DNA from: Lanius collurio
Taxonomy: Eukaryota > Chordata > Aves > Passeriformes > Laniidae
Direction of reading: 5' to 3'
Length of the DNA: 64,000 bases
Assembly: GCA_020086605.1 (NCBI GenBank)
Contig: JACBWW010000008.1
Span: forward strand, 17,200,753-17,264,752
Part shown: in pieces, positions 35,084-47,800 of the stretch
How positions within the stretch are numbered: position 1 is the stretch's first letter
How the letters are laid out: every line of letters begins with the position of its first letter
Notes under the pieces: generated by a model
What the model was told of the DNA's origin: nothing
What the model saw: only the letters and a program-made list of their open reading frames with translations
The model's database searches: none
Program-made: the position numbers and the translations under genes

Positions 35084-38000
35084 AAGAAGAAATTCATATA
35101 TTGTCATCCATGTTCATCTCTTCAAATATTGTTAAGTAGACTGTAATATGTGAGCCCATATGGAGGTCAGAAAATTTAAGCCTGGCTTGATATATTTTAT
35201 TTTTTCAAGTCCCTTCTTAGTCCCTACTGCTAGTGTTGTTACTATTGGAAAGAGACAGATAGACACAAGGAAAATATAGCATCCATCTAGGTGTTCTTTC
35301 AAGGATCTCACTAGATCCTCCTGTGAAAACCAGGAAAGATACATTTCAGGATTATATTTCCTCAGATGCACATTTTACAGCTTCCAATATAACTCCCAAG
35401 TTCATGATGTTAATATAGTTTCATCAACAATATTATAAATGTCAGTATAAAATCTTCAAATGAGAAAAAAGCCACATCCTCCTTTTGATAGACTGTTTTG
35501 TTCTGAATTTCAGAGTCAGGAAATTGAGCTTCCTTCTGATATTTTGCCTTCAGCCAAATACTTCTGCCTAAATAAGAGAAGGATGCTGAGTTTGTTTCTA
35601 CAACTTTGTTACATTGTTCAGAAAAAACATATACAAACACAGTATGTTTTAAGGGTTGAAGGTTTTTTTGGTATTTATTATGGCAACAATAAACAGAGGT
35701 ACATTTAAGTCTTTCTCTGAAATGGATTTTCTCTGGAATACACACTCCAGTTCACAGACTGTGCCTTGAACTTTTGCAGACTAGCAGTGAAAGTCAAAAT
35801 TTCTAGAGTGAGCAGCAGGAATCCATTTACCATCAATGGATAATAAGAATAGATAAATCTCTTGTGCACCTCTACCAGACTCCACTAAAATAACATAGCT
35901 AGATAGCTTGGGGAAAAAAAATGCTGCAAGTATTCATTGCTGCATTTGCTTCTACATAAGCAGGAAAAATTCAGAATAATATTATAATATTTACAGACCT
36001 GTTGATTAATTTTGTCTAAACTATTATGTGGTGTAGGTTTTATTAAACTTTGTCTATTTGGAAAATTAAATTGCTCCTCTCAATATAATGTTGTGTTTAC
36101 ACCTATAATTCACTTTTGAAATTTTTTGGACAAAAGCCCTCTTTTAATGATAATACATTTAATGGGAATATTTCTCCTTTTCTTCAAAGACACACACATT
36201 AGACTAATTATTGCAATGACTAGGAAAGAATAAATGCATTTCCAGAAATATGGAAAAAAATTGTTTATACTAAAGAACATACTTAAAATATCTTAAAATT
36301 TATTCACAAACATACTTCTAAATACCACTCTATATTTTTACATTTCAGAATGTATTCGGGGATAAGTCAGTAATGTTATTGTACATGCAAACTACTGTAT
36401 TTTTGTTGTTTCTGAGTTACTGTAGGAAGAATACCATATGGAACTATTTGAACTACTTGTTAAAAAGCAGTATTTTTCTGGTGTTTTTTTTTTTCTTGTT
36501 GTTTGTTTGTTTATTTCAAAAATTAAAGAGCTAGCAGAAAACTGACTGGAGCAAGCTGAGTTCAGGACTGTACAGCCAACAAACATGGTCCAGATCTAGA
36601 CAGTTTGCAGCAGGATGTCAGTACATATCAGTGCCTGAATTTCCCTGATAAGGACACTGTGGGGAGAGTCCTGACTGGATTGCTAAACCAGCAAAAGAGA
36701 AACTGAAAGAACTCAGTACAGAATTCAACAGCAGTATTTTGCATAACATGAAAGACTACTTCCTGGTCAGATGCTTGCACAAAACAGAAGTTGAAAGCTT
36801 GAACTATCTACTGCTGAATCTTCCTGCCTACTCTGAAGTCACCCAGTGAAAATTACTCTGCAGCACTAATTATGTTCATGTTACAGAGGAAACTAGTAAT
36901 TTAAAATAAGTATAATGAAGAAGTATTCTAAGAAACAAGGGGTGAATTTCTATCAAATCTCCATGATGTTATCAACCCATGCTCCCATTCTGCAACTTTA
37001 TAGGATGAACAGAATAATCCCCAGGCACACACACAAAGCAATTTACAGCACATCTGCAGCAGGAGAATACGCAATATTTCACTGATGTAATAATAAGGAG
37101 TACTGAGCAACACCAATATATTCCACATTACTCAACAAACATACTGCTGCCAAACTAGGATATTTTATTTGAACCCAAATAGGGGCACAGCACATCAATC
37201 ATGATGAATGTTAACTTTATCTCTCTATATTGCTGATGACTGTTCCTAAGGGTATTTTGTCTCGAGTAATTTCTCCGAAATTCCCCAGGGCCTTACTAAT
37301 TAGGTTTAGTGCATTTGATGTCAACTTCTTTTGACAGAGGAGCTACTTTTAGTGGTAGGATTCTTTCCTGAAAAGTATTCCTCTAAACTCAGAAGTTCTC
37401 CTTCAAGATGGGTGAGATGGTGAAACAACAGATGCAATTGTTATGGTAATAAATTAGGTTTGTTTGGGGCTTTTTTTCCACAAATATTTCAGTAATGGAG
37501 AACTTAATGTGAAAAATAGCCTACCCTTACCTTCAATAACTGAACAAAAAGTACATTAGGTTTGTAATGCATGGGATTCAGAGGTTTTCAGATGATCCCC
37601 ATTATTAAAATTACAAGAAAATGTTTTAACCTCATATCAACACAGACAGTAAGTCGTGTTATAGTGGAATATTTTGTGATAACATACACATTGTACTTTA
37701 TTATTATCTAATGTGTTTTATTTTAGTATAAATGTATGTTTCAGGAAGAGCTGTTGAGATTAATGCAAAAAAAGCTCACTGATGACAGCAGGAATTATCT
37801 GATATAATATAAAGCACAAAGCACTCATGCTATGTTACAAAACAGGAACCCACTTACAAAAGCAAGTTTTTAGGATTGGAAGTAAAAATATATAAATATG
37901 ATCACACAACAGAAAAGGTACCAAAAATGCACAACACCTGCATGCCTGTGTTTGCTTTCTCGTTGAAAAGCAGACTTCATGTGACTGAAATTCATCTCCC

Positions 38001-38754
38001 ATTCCACAGATTAGTCTCCAGTTGCTTTACAAACAAAACAAAATTGAGCCTGAATAAGGCAATGTCTTCTTCTTAAATGTGAAAGTTATGTCTATTTGTT
38101 TCCACTCTTCTTTTCATTAATGGCTTTGCACTGCCTGAAGCTGACTGACACTTCTAGACACACCATTTTATCTCCGTGTTCCCTTCTGATTTCTATACAT
38201 GCAAAATAAACTATCCTGAAACACATGTGAGAAGTGATGGTGAACTGGAGGAGAGGCACTAGGTTTTAGTGCCACTATCCCTCAGGGTACTGTCAGAAAA
38301 CATGTGCAACCAGATCACACTCTGCCATCATGATTATGCTATGAGTATTTCAATTATAATTTAACTTCCATCTACAAATCAAAACATAATTTAAAGAGTA
38401 ATTTCCAAACCATTTCAAGTGTCTCATTAAATGCTATTTTCTCTCTCCTTTGTTCATCTACAGCTCAGTGCTTTCAGCTTCATTTCAACCAAAGCCCAAG
38501 TGGTATGTTTCACTCCTATGAAACCTACAGAATTCAATGGATTCATTCTGAAATGCCATCCTTCTGCATCTCTGTGCTTCATCTGAGTAATTCCTTGTTA
38601 CAACTGCATAGCTCAAGTTACAGGACACAACTTTAGCCCTTCAGTATTAGATATGGCTATGACTGTTACATACAACAACAGTTAAAAAAAAGCACCACAG
38701 AAACACTAGATTTTTTTTCTTCATCTCTGAAGAGATGATATATTGTATTGAGTT
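35084..38754. other. AT-rich non-coding sequence
   Basis: No gene or repeat is recognised. The 111-codon minus frame at 35410-35745 has no family resemblance. Confidence 0.55.
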
Positions 38755-39778
38755 TGTGTGGCAAGACTTCAGTAGCAGAGGGATTCCAGAAGCTGATCCT
38801 ATGTTGGATGGAGCAAGTTCTGACTGGCTCCTGCAGCTGGCCAAGCTGACCCCATCAGTGACAGTGACAGCACCTCTAGGATAATGAATTTGAGAAAGGA
38901 AGGGAAAAAAATCTGTGCAACTGCAGCTGGGAGAGTGGAGTGAAAGTATATGAAAGCAACAACTCTGCAGCCACCAAAGTCAGTGAAGAAAGAGGGATAG
39001 GAGCTACACCAGTCACCAGAGCTGAGTTTCTTCTGCAGCTTACATGAAGACCATGACAAAGAATGTTGTCCTTGTGCAGGCAATAGAGGACCAGAGGGGA
39101 GCAGAGATGTAATTGCAGCCTATAAAAGACCTCATCCTCCAGCAGGTGGATGCCTGAAGGCAGCTGTGACCCTGTGGGAAGTCCATGTTGGAGCAGGATC
39201 CTAGCAAGACCCATGGTCTTGTGGAAAGAGAAGCCCATGCTGGAGCGGGTTTGCTGACAGGACTTGTGAGTCCATGGGGAATCCATGCTGGAGCAGTTCA
39301 TGAAGGACTGCAGCCAATGAAAATGTCTCACATTGGAGAAGTTCATGGAGGAGCGTCTCCCATGAGAAGGATCCCATACTGAAGCAGGGAAACAGTGCCA
39401 GGAGGAAGAAGCAGCAGAGTAAACATGGGACGAACTGACCACAAACTCCACTGCCCATCTCCTTGTACCTCTGTGAGGGAGGAGGTAGACAAATTAGAAG
39501 GGAAGTTGAGCCCAGGAATAATGACAGGGTAGAGGGGTGATATTTGAAGATTTTGGTTTGATTTTTTTCTTGTTATCTTACACTGATTTGATTGGTAATA
39601 AATTAATTTACCAAGTTTGAATCTGTGTTGCCCATGACAGTAGCCTGCTGAATGATCTCTGTCTGTCCTTAATTTAACCCACAAGTTTTTATTGTTTTTC
39701 TCTCCCTTGTCCAGTTGAGGAGGGGAGTGATAGAACAGCTTTGCTGGACCCTGGCTTCCAACAAAGGTCAACTTGCCA
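38755..39778 (+). mobile_element. ERVL-type solo LTR
   Basis: Begins TGTGTGGCAAGACTTCAGTA and ends AAGGTCAACTTGCCA, both typical of avian ERVL LTRs. TATAAAAG is at 39121-39128 and AATAAA at 39597-39602. Between them lies a run of repeated phrases built on CCATG.TGGAGCAG (about 39180-39300), and the 3' part has the GAGGAGGGGAGTGATAGAAC block usual near the LTR end. The flanking pentamers (GAGTT and TGGTT) agree at only three positions, so the target duplication is eroded or the edges are off by a few bases. Long antisense frames (191 and 142 codons) are shadows. Confidence 0.82.
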
Positions 39779-40519
39779 TGGTTATATATACTAAAGTATG
39801 GTTTGTATTTACTGGAAGCAACGTTATTGCCTCCTCTAAGTTACTTATTTTATCAAAGCCAAGGCTTTGGTCAGCTTTTTAAGGCCACAGAATCAGACAC
39901 CAAGGAGCTAAATTCTTTTTACTTCATATTCTTCACTTTCAAACATACAAATAAACAATCTGTTGATACACAAGTTAGTTTTCACTATCTACCAATTCAA
40001 ACAGCATCTCTTTCTTAGCCTCCTAGCTAAGCCTGGGTCTAAGATGTGTTTTCCAGGGCTCTAGTCCTACTGCAATTAAAAGTTCATACTCTCTTCCTAC
40101 CTTTGTTGAATGATGATCTCATTTCTTAATACATAATTACAGAGCTTTAGACAAGACTTCTGTATATTCCACATAAACATATGTACTTCTAGCAAAGCTT
40201 CAAATGATGTCTTGCTGACAGTCATATAAAAGTATGCAGATTGGTTATTGGCAGTCTATCTAATACTTAATATCTGCCCTGAAGAAATGAAAAGGCTGTT
40301 CATTTTAGTATTTGTATGAAGTGGAGCTCTCTCATCGTACTTTGTGACAGGATTTGCCAGATGATCTAGCACACTCATGAGCATCATATGTCGGTGTGGC
40401 CTGACATATGCAAACCTATGCACTTCTGTCTCTGCAGCAGAAGGACACAACCAGTCCTTCACAGAGCCGTGGGTGATCTGAGCTAAGTACTAAGGGCCAG
40501 ATTTTATCAATTAAATTAC
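39779..40519. other. Non-coding spacer between two LTRs
   Basis: Nothing recognisable other than the ATTAC target duplication at its right edge. Confidence 0.5.
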
Positions 40520-41893
40520 TATAGTGGGTTGAATCTGAGTTGATAGACGGATTTTTAGACCAATGGCGCGTCTTACAATTTACACATTTAAGCCGCACTG
40601 AAAGGCGGGAGTTCCTCTTGTTCCAGCCCACCTGAGGGAGGTAGGGGGGCCTCGGAGCCTCCGGGCCAGGCCGGGCTGGGCCGAAGACCCGGCCCCCTTC
40701 CCCTCTTCCTGATGCCGCAGCACGGACCCTGGGTCGCTGGGGAGGGAACTATCCCAGAGCCCAGGCAGCTGAACTCAGCCATGGACTGCTAAACCCAGCC
40801 ATGGACTGCCAGACAGCTGGACCCAGCCATGGACTGCTACCCAGCTAAACCCAGCTATGGACCGGCACACAGCTGGAATCTTTCCAGAGCGGCTTCTTGG
40901 GACTGGCGGGTTCCCCCCCCCCCGCCCCATTCTACACATGGAACTGGAGGGAGTCGGCAGGAGTCGGTGGGAGCCAGTGGGAGCCTCCTTTTTACAGCCA
41001 GCAGCGCAAAAAGAGGGAGGCTTTCTTCACCATAAAGCCTGAATAAGACCATTTTTCACCACAGAGGTTTCGGAGTAAGAGAGAAAAGTGAGCCATGTGA
41101 GATGGAGCTGAAAATGGTGGCAGAGAAAAGGGGCGGTGCCGCCTTCCTCACGCAGAGCTTAAAAATCCTCTTGCATGCGGTGGTACAAAACTGTAATATC
41201 TCAAACTGTTTGTCTCTTCAATCCATTTGGACTGCATGGGGGGATGGAAGACTTCCATGTGGCCCTTGAAGTTTGTGAAGAGAGAGTGCCTATGCCAGGA
41301 TATATAGAAGCGGAGGGAGGCTTTTAAAGATTTGTAGCAGAAAAAGCCTTTGTGTTCAGGCCAAAATGATCCATCCTTAAAAAAGGTTGATAACCCCATG
41401 TGATGGCTCATGTGTGGCAGTGTGAAAAAACTGATATTTTTTTATAGAAGAGATGTATTACACCACAGCAGATTTTGTTTCTTTCCGGGCAGGTCTGTTG
41501 TTGGGGGCAGCTTGAGAAACCATGTGAAGCAAGAAGAAGCTTGTATTATTAAGAACTTCCTTAAGCATAAGAAAGAAACTTTTCTTAAGAATGGTAACAC
41601 TGACTAGAATCCTATGTTGTGTTATCTTTTGTGCTAGTTAAAAAGGAAGAGTAAAATGCTGAGAAGAAGGGAGCAAGGGGGAGGGGGTGTGTGTGTTTTA
41701 ATTTCCTGTTATATCTTTTAACTTTTAATTCTGTTAGTAATAAACTTTTCTCCTGGTACTGAAACCATCTAAGTTTGAACCTGTTTTTTGCCTCGCAGCT
41801 ATCTAGTTTCCCTCAATATTTTCTTATTTTGTTTTCCTTATAAACTAACCGATATTTTAGATGCTTGACGCTTAGTTGTGTCAAACCACAACA
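40520..41893 (+). mobile_element. ERVL-type solo LTR with intact 5-bp target duplication
   Basis: Flanked on both sides by ATTAC (40515-40519 and 41894-41898), which sets both edges precisely. The termini TATAGTGGGTTGA and TCAAACCACAACA are imperfect inverted repeats. AATAAA is at 41739-41744, giving plus orientation, followed by an R/U5-like segment with GAACCTGTTTTTTGCCTCGC. A 5-bp duplication agrees with ERVL integration. At about 1.37 kb it is long for an LTR. The U3 contains a GC-rich block (40610-40770), a tandem array (40765-40866) and an 11-C run at 40913-40923. No retroviral gene is present. Confidence 0.87.
40765..40866. repeat. Tandem CCAGCCATGGACTGC units inside the LTR
   Basis: The phrase CCAGCCATGGACTGC recurs three times and once more as CCAGCTATGGACCGG, with AAACCCAG and CAGCTGGAC linkers. 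Variable U3 arrays of this kind can act as enhancer repeats, but that is inference. Confidence 0.8.
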
Positions 41894-44800
41894 ATTACTG
41901 ATAACATTTTCTCTTGAGTTCAAGAAACAAGTATTTCAGACCAGCTACTGCCATGAATGTGGGCAGCAGCAATGAATTATTAAAAGTGAAGTGAAAGCAA
42001 AACTGATTTGCGTAAGTATTGCTAATGTGTTCAACATGTTTTCATCTGGCATAGAGCACTGGGTAAGTTTAATCAGCATTAAAATGCACAGAAAAGAAAA
42101 TGTAAAGCTCCTGGGATTTCAGTCACCAGATTTTTGTATTATGTGCAATTGATTTAATAATAGGTATTTAGTAATAGGTATTTAATAATTGGTATGTGCA
42201 TGCCAATAAAATTAAAAGCAAGTAAACAAAATCATGGAACATAAAACGTAGTCTTAATCTTCTCTGTCTTTACATGCATTAACTGCTAAATTAGGAGATT
42301 TGAAATGGTTTTGTTGCAAACACAAATTAACTGACACTAGCAGTCAACAATTATCTTAACACTTGTTAACACTTAAAACCAAACATTTTGCCAAGGAGCA
42401 ATCTAGCATTTACTCTGCTACAAACCCAAAATTTGATTGTGATATATCTTAACAGAAAAGTATTAGGAAATGTGTAATTCATGGACAATTTCAAGAGGTC
42501 TTTATTTTTCTCATTAAATTTAAAAGCCTAAAAATCAGGAAGATGAAATGGTAACATGAAGTAACATGAAAGTAAAAACAAGAAGCAATTAAAAGTGCAT
42601 TTTTATGGAGACAACAAGGCATGCTTATTCCTGAAATAAACATTTCTCAAGTTCAGAAACACGCCTAAAGAAATGAAATGCAAATGGATTTTGTTCCTCT
42701 CATGCAGAGAAGGAATAAAATCCCAAAAAATATTCTAACCAAATGAAAAATATTTGGAAGCATATACTGTCATGATCTGAGTTGCAAACATGAGTAGCAA
42801 CTGCACTCCAATATTTAACACACACTAGAAACTGAATGACTGGATAAAGAAGCCATTTTTCTGTAACATATATTCTGGATGCCAGAGAGAAATGAAACAA
42901 CTGCAAAATTAAAATTACCAAAAACACAAGTGAGTGGGAAAAGTGGGGTTGCAGTCCTCTAACTGAATTTTGAAAAATATATTTTAGATAGAGAGTATGG
43001 AAGATGGCTAAAAATTCATATCTGAAGTCACATTTCTGGGTTGTTTATATACAGTATTTTTATCAATCGTATTACAGAGATGAACTACTCCCTGAAATTT
43101 GCCTCTGCATAGATATGCTTCATCAAGGTTAATAAGTAAGTTTTGTTTGCTCTGTTCCTGCTTCAAATTCACTGCTTTTTCAGGCCAGTTTCTTCATATC
43201 CCTTTCTGTACCAGTCACAGAAGAAATTTACATTCTGTTTCATTTCTATTTTCTTCACATACCCCTGCCTAATGCAGTTATGAGATCCCTAATGAGGTGG
43301 AAATGTTCATGCCAGCTGAAGGAGGAAACAAGACATTAGGCCATGTATGAATAATGTGTGAAGAATCAGATGCAAAAACATTATGCTAGAGCGGCAAAAT
43401 AAAGATGCATTCTCAAACAATTTATTATTCACTTTTTGGTCAGTTAACAGCAATACCAGAAAAGCTCCAGGGAAACATGATGGTCGCCATTATCAAAAGC
43501 ACCTAAGTGATACATGGGCTGAAATTCCATTTAGACATAAAAGGTACTTCAGTGTCCTCAGACGCGGAAGCTTAATTGCGCCAATGTGCCGACATGTGCA
43601 CCTGATTGATTTCAATCACTTTCAAGAACACAGTCCTTAAACTCTTTTGAAGCATGACTTGGACTCCTAAACAACTTCATTCAACAGTGCCATGTAAAAG
43701 CTACCGGTTTCAAGAGGATTTTGTATAAGACATATAAAATATAAGACATATGAGGCATTTAAGAGATTAGGGATAGGATTTTGAGCATCTTTTACAGAGA
43801 AAGGAAATGGAATACAAGATACAAGGCCAAGTCGTAACTTCTCAAGTACAAGGATGCCAAGGATTGTTAAATTACCAGGGTCTTAAAATGTGGAAATGGA
43901 TAGAAATACAGCAAAATACACTCAAAAAGTTTCAGAAACTCCTACCAAAGGTTCTATCCTCATTAGTGGTACCTGGTATTCCAAGTGGTAAGAAAAGTTT
44001 TGTTCATGAGCAGAGGCAGTTAGTGAATTGCCACATTAATTAGCACAGAAATGTGGGGTAGACTTTGCCTGGAACAGAAGAAATCATTCTCTAGTTGTTG
44101 AGAAAACTGAAATGAGATGAACCTCAGATTTTCAGAAATCATAACAATGGCACATGACGAATTAAAGCCCCAATCCAACCCATAGTTAAATTCTAGATGC
44201 CTAGCCACTAAAGTATTTTAAGAAATCTTAGAAAAGCTTGAAATCATGTAAAGTAGTCTTTGATTAGGATAAAAATTCTTGCCTGTCAAAACCTTACTAT
44301 AATTGTAGGTCAAAAAACTCCCTAAGAATCAAAGAAAACACTGTGCCGTGGTCATAGATATTAGCATCAAACAAAGATGGTAGACTAGCTGCAAATTGAA
44401 AGACAAGCTCCTCAGATGCTGCAATTTTGTCAAAGTATATAAAATAAATGTCAGATAATGTAACGAAAATCTTTTCTTACCACAATTCTTGACTGGGTTT
44501 TTTTTTCAACACTTCTTTAGTGGCAACTAGCCCCTTGTCAGTAGGTTAGTGCATTGAAGAGAGATATCAACTTCATGAATAATTTAGTTGAAATACATTA
44601 CTTTTTATCATTCCACAGCTTTGCGAGGAAGTGAAGAAATCCCACCAAGATTCCTGATAATTCTTTTCCTTTGAATAAAAAATCAGAACTCAAACTGAGT
44701 TTGTGAAAATCAACGTGCCTTTGTACAACTGAAATTACAGAGTTAATACTTAATTCCTGAAAATCTAGTTTACCTAATATCAAAATATGAATTGGAAAGA

Positions 44801-47800
44801 ATAAGGTATACCTAAAGAGTTAAAGGTAAATATCCCTTGGTAATGCTGGTATCTATTAAATCCTTTCACAGTTAATTGCCCTTTTAATTCTACAGCCAAT
44901 GTGTATCACTCTGTAAAATTTTCAGGTATACTCTTTTTTTTTTTTCCAAATCATAATCAACAAGAAAAAAATACCCCACAGTTCTGAATTCTCAGATCAT
45001 CTGAAAGTTCAAGTAAATTGAACTGCACCTACCAGCTTTCACTGGAGGTATTCAATAATTCTAAATATCAGACCCAAGAATAGAGGAAAACAAAGAGTAG
45101 ATGCTTTTTAAATACAACTGTTTCTTTCAACAATTTCTTCACTGTCCCTATATTTTGAGACATTTGAGGAATCATTATTTCCAAAATTAGGTTCTTAGGA
45201 ACCTGCAATTCTATGGCATGTAGTATTTTTTCTCTTTCTTCCTATGTTTACATTAAATATGACTGTTTCATAATACTTTCTTTTTTCTGCATTTTTGAGG
45301 TGCACTTGAATATTGCAACTAAGCATTTGCTAGATGCTATCAAGATTATTTAATCTAGAAATGCATGAAAATGCATCTTAGAATTGAATGGCAATTTGAA
45401 TAATCTAAGTTTATGCGAATGTATGTTTTTATTAGAAAGTTGGTATAGGACATATTTCTGAGTTTTTCAAAAGGATATTTTTCCATAAAGATGCAATACA
45501 ATTTTCTTGCAGAAATACTCATCTCCGGGTCATTGAAAAACTGATTTTTTTTTCTCAATTTTTTTTCAGGTGCTGTAAAATGGTTAGATTTTTTAGAGTT
45601 CTTGTTAATTTAATGATTTTCTGCTCCTTAGAGCTTCAATTCCATTAGCTTTAAATTTGCTTTGTAATAGCACTTCCACACCTCCATTAAGGTCTAAATC
45701 AGTTAGTAGTATGGATGTTTTCAGTTTTAGTTCTGAGCATCTGAAACTAGAGGGTCTAGCTTATCTGGCTGAACTGATTTTGCCTGAGATAGCGTTATTT
45801 TTCTTCATAGTCATTTTTATGGTGTTCTATTTTGGATTTGCACTGGAAAGTGTTGATAATACAGGGATGCTTTAGCTGTTGCTGAGCAGAGATCACACAA
45901 GGACAAAGACTTTTCTGCTCCTCATCCCACCCCATGAGTTAGGAGCTGGGGTGGCACAAGGACCTGAGAATTGAACCCAGCTGACCACAGTGGTATCCTG
46001 TCCCATATGACATCATGCTTAGCATAAAAAACTGGGGGAGAGGAAAAAAGTTTGCATTCCCAAGTAACCATTATCCATGGTTGAACAGAATTCTCAGATT
46101 GCTTATTGTTATATAGTGCTGCCCAGCACAGAAAAACAGGTTTATTCAGAATTTTGTACAACTGTGGTTGGCTGATTTTGGGGATTTGGGTATTTTAGAT
46201 TATGTTCACACATTGCAGACCTGTGATTTTGACTACAAAAGCAAAAGTTTGACTGAAACATAATAATAATAGCTCTGGGGTTTTTAATGTACAGAAAACT
46301 CCACATCTTGCTCCCACTTGCCTCCCAAAGTGTCACCATCGTGGTCCATTGTATTTCCAAGCACTCCAGATAGTGGCGTAATTCACATCAACGAAAAACT
46401 ATTCTTCAAACTAGCATAGACACAGCACTAAAAACCACCCACAGAGTTTTCCCTCTCCCTCCCTTAGCTCAGGTTAACACACATAGCTGGTTCAATCTCC
46501 TGCATCTTACCTGGTGGAGAAGCATCCTTCCTCATTCCTAAATATCTTTTTTCTCCCCAATAATGAAAATGTATACTTAATTAGAAAATTATTTTCCTCA
46601 GATACAGAGTCTTCATACTCCAATCTCTTGTCATCTGGCATGTCTCAAAGCAACTGGGAAAGAAAGTGAGACAGTCCAAACCACACCACTACAATTTAAC
46701 AGATGATTTAGCTGGTGTATCAGGAGCAGCTGGCTGATTCTGGACACAGGCGAAAGAGATGCACTGCTGTCAGAAGGAGGTAGAAAAGGGCAAAGCCATC
46801 CAATTTCCTCTCATTCATCTGTTAAGTTTAATGGAAAATATGTATCAGAGTTTGAAGGGAGAATTAATATTAAAACAAGTAAATAAACACTACAAAACAG
46901 AGACAGGGAAAGAGAGAGAGAGTGAGAAAGAAAAACTTTTTTTGACACCAAGGTAGTTCATTCAGACAGATTACTCTAGAGATATCATATGTCTGTCCAA
47001 ACACAAACGACTAAGTATCCTTACAGCTTCCACTATGGACAGCATGTGCTCTAATTTGAAGTCAGTCTATTCAACTGTGAAATAATAAAATTTCTGTTGG
47101 AGAAAAAAATTACAGATTTTTATATTGTAATGTATAGTGGATTTTGTGTACAAGGAAGCTTTGTTCTACCCATTCTCTGAGTGGGATGATGGACAAGTAC
47201 CTGGAAACCACAGTCGAGCCACAGCATGGTACCCTCCATGGCCTCACACCACCTCCAGCAACTATATAAAGCTTGAGACTGTTCAGTGATACAGGGTACT
47301 GTGTTACAACCCACTGACATCTCTGAAAGTATCAGTTCTTACTGCTCTAAGACCACAGGCCACATGGCAACCAATCACAGTTTTGATTTTCAAGCAAAAA
47401 ACTCTAACTCCCAGGGAAAGTAGTTGTTTCTTTTGACAAAAACTCTGGCAGAATAAACCTCCAGCTATTTAACACAGTTAACCACTAATATCCAATTATT
47501 CAATGTCGTTTTTGTTCTCTCTCTGAACTCTCACTCCAAGAACTGCCATGAAAAAGAAAGATGTTGCATCACAGTATTTCCATGGTAACCACCACAGCCA
47601 AGCAGGATGAGGTCTGTATTTGGAAGCAAAGGCACAGGCTTTGGCTTGGTCTGCCATCAGGGAAGCTTCTCAGACTAAGGAAAGTGATTGATTTCACAAG
47701 CTACTCAGATTAAAAAAATAACAACCAACCAATCACCACCAACAACAAGAAGCAGCTAGAAAGAAGTAATTTATTTTTCTAATGTAGATGTTTGAGAAAA

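Noticed and set aside
38876..39451. 191-codon minus-strand open frame
   Set aside because: Antisense to a plus-strand ERVL-type LTR. The repeated HELLQ/SMDS-like phrases come from repeated LTR sequence.
40610..40790. CpG-island promoter of a host gene
   Set aside because: The GC-rich block lies inside an LTR bounded by an exact target duplication, so it is best explained as LTR U3.
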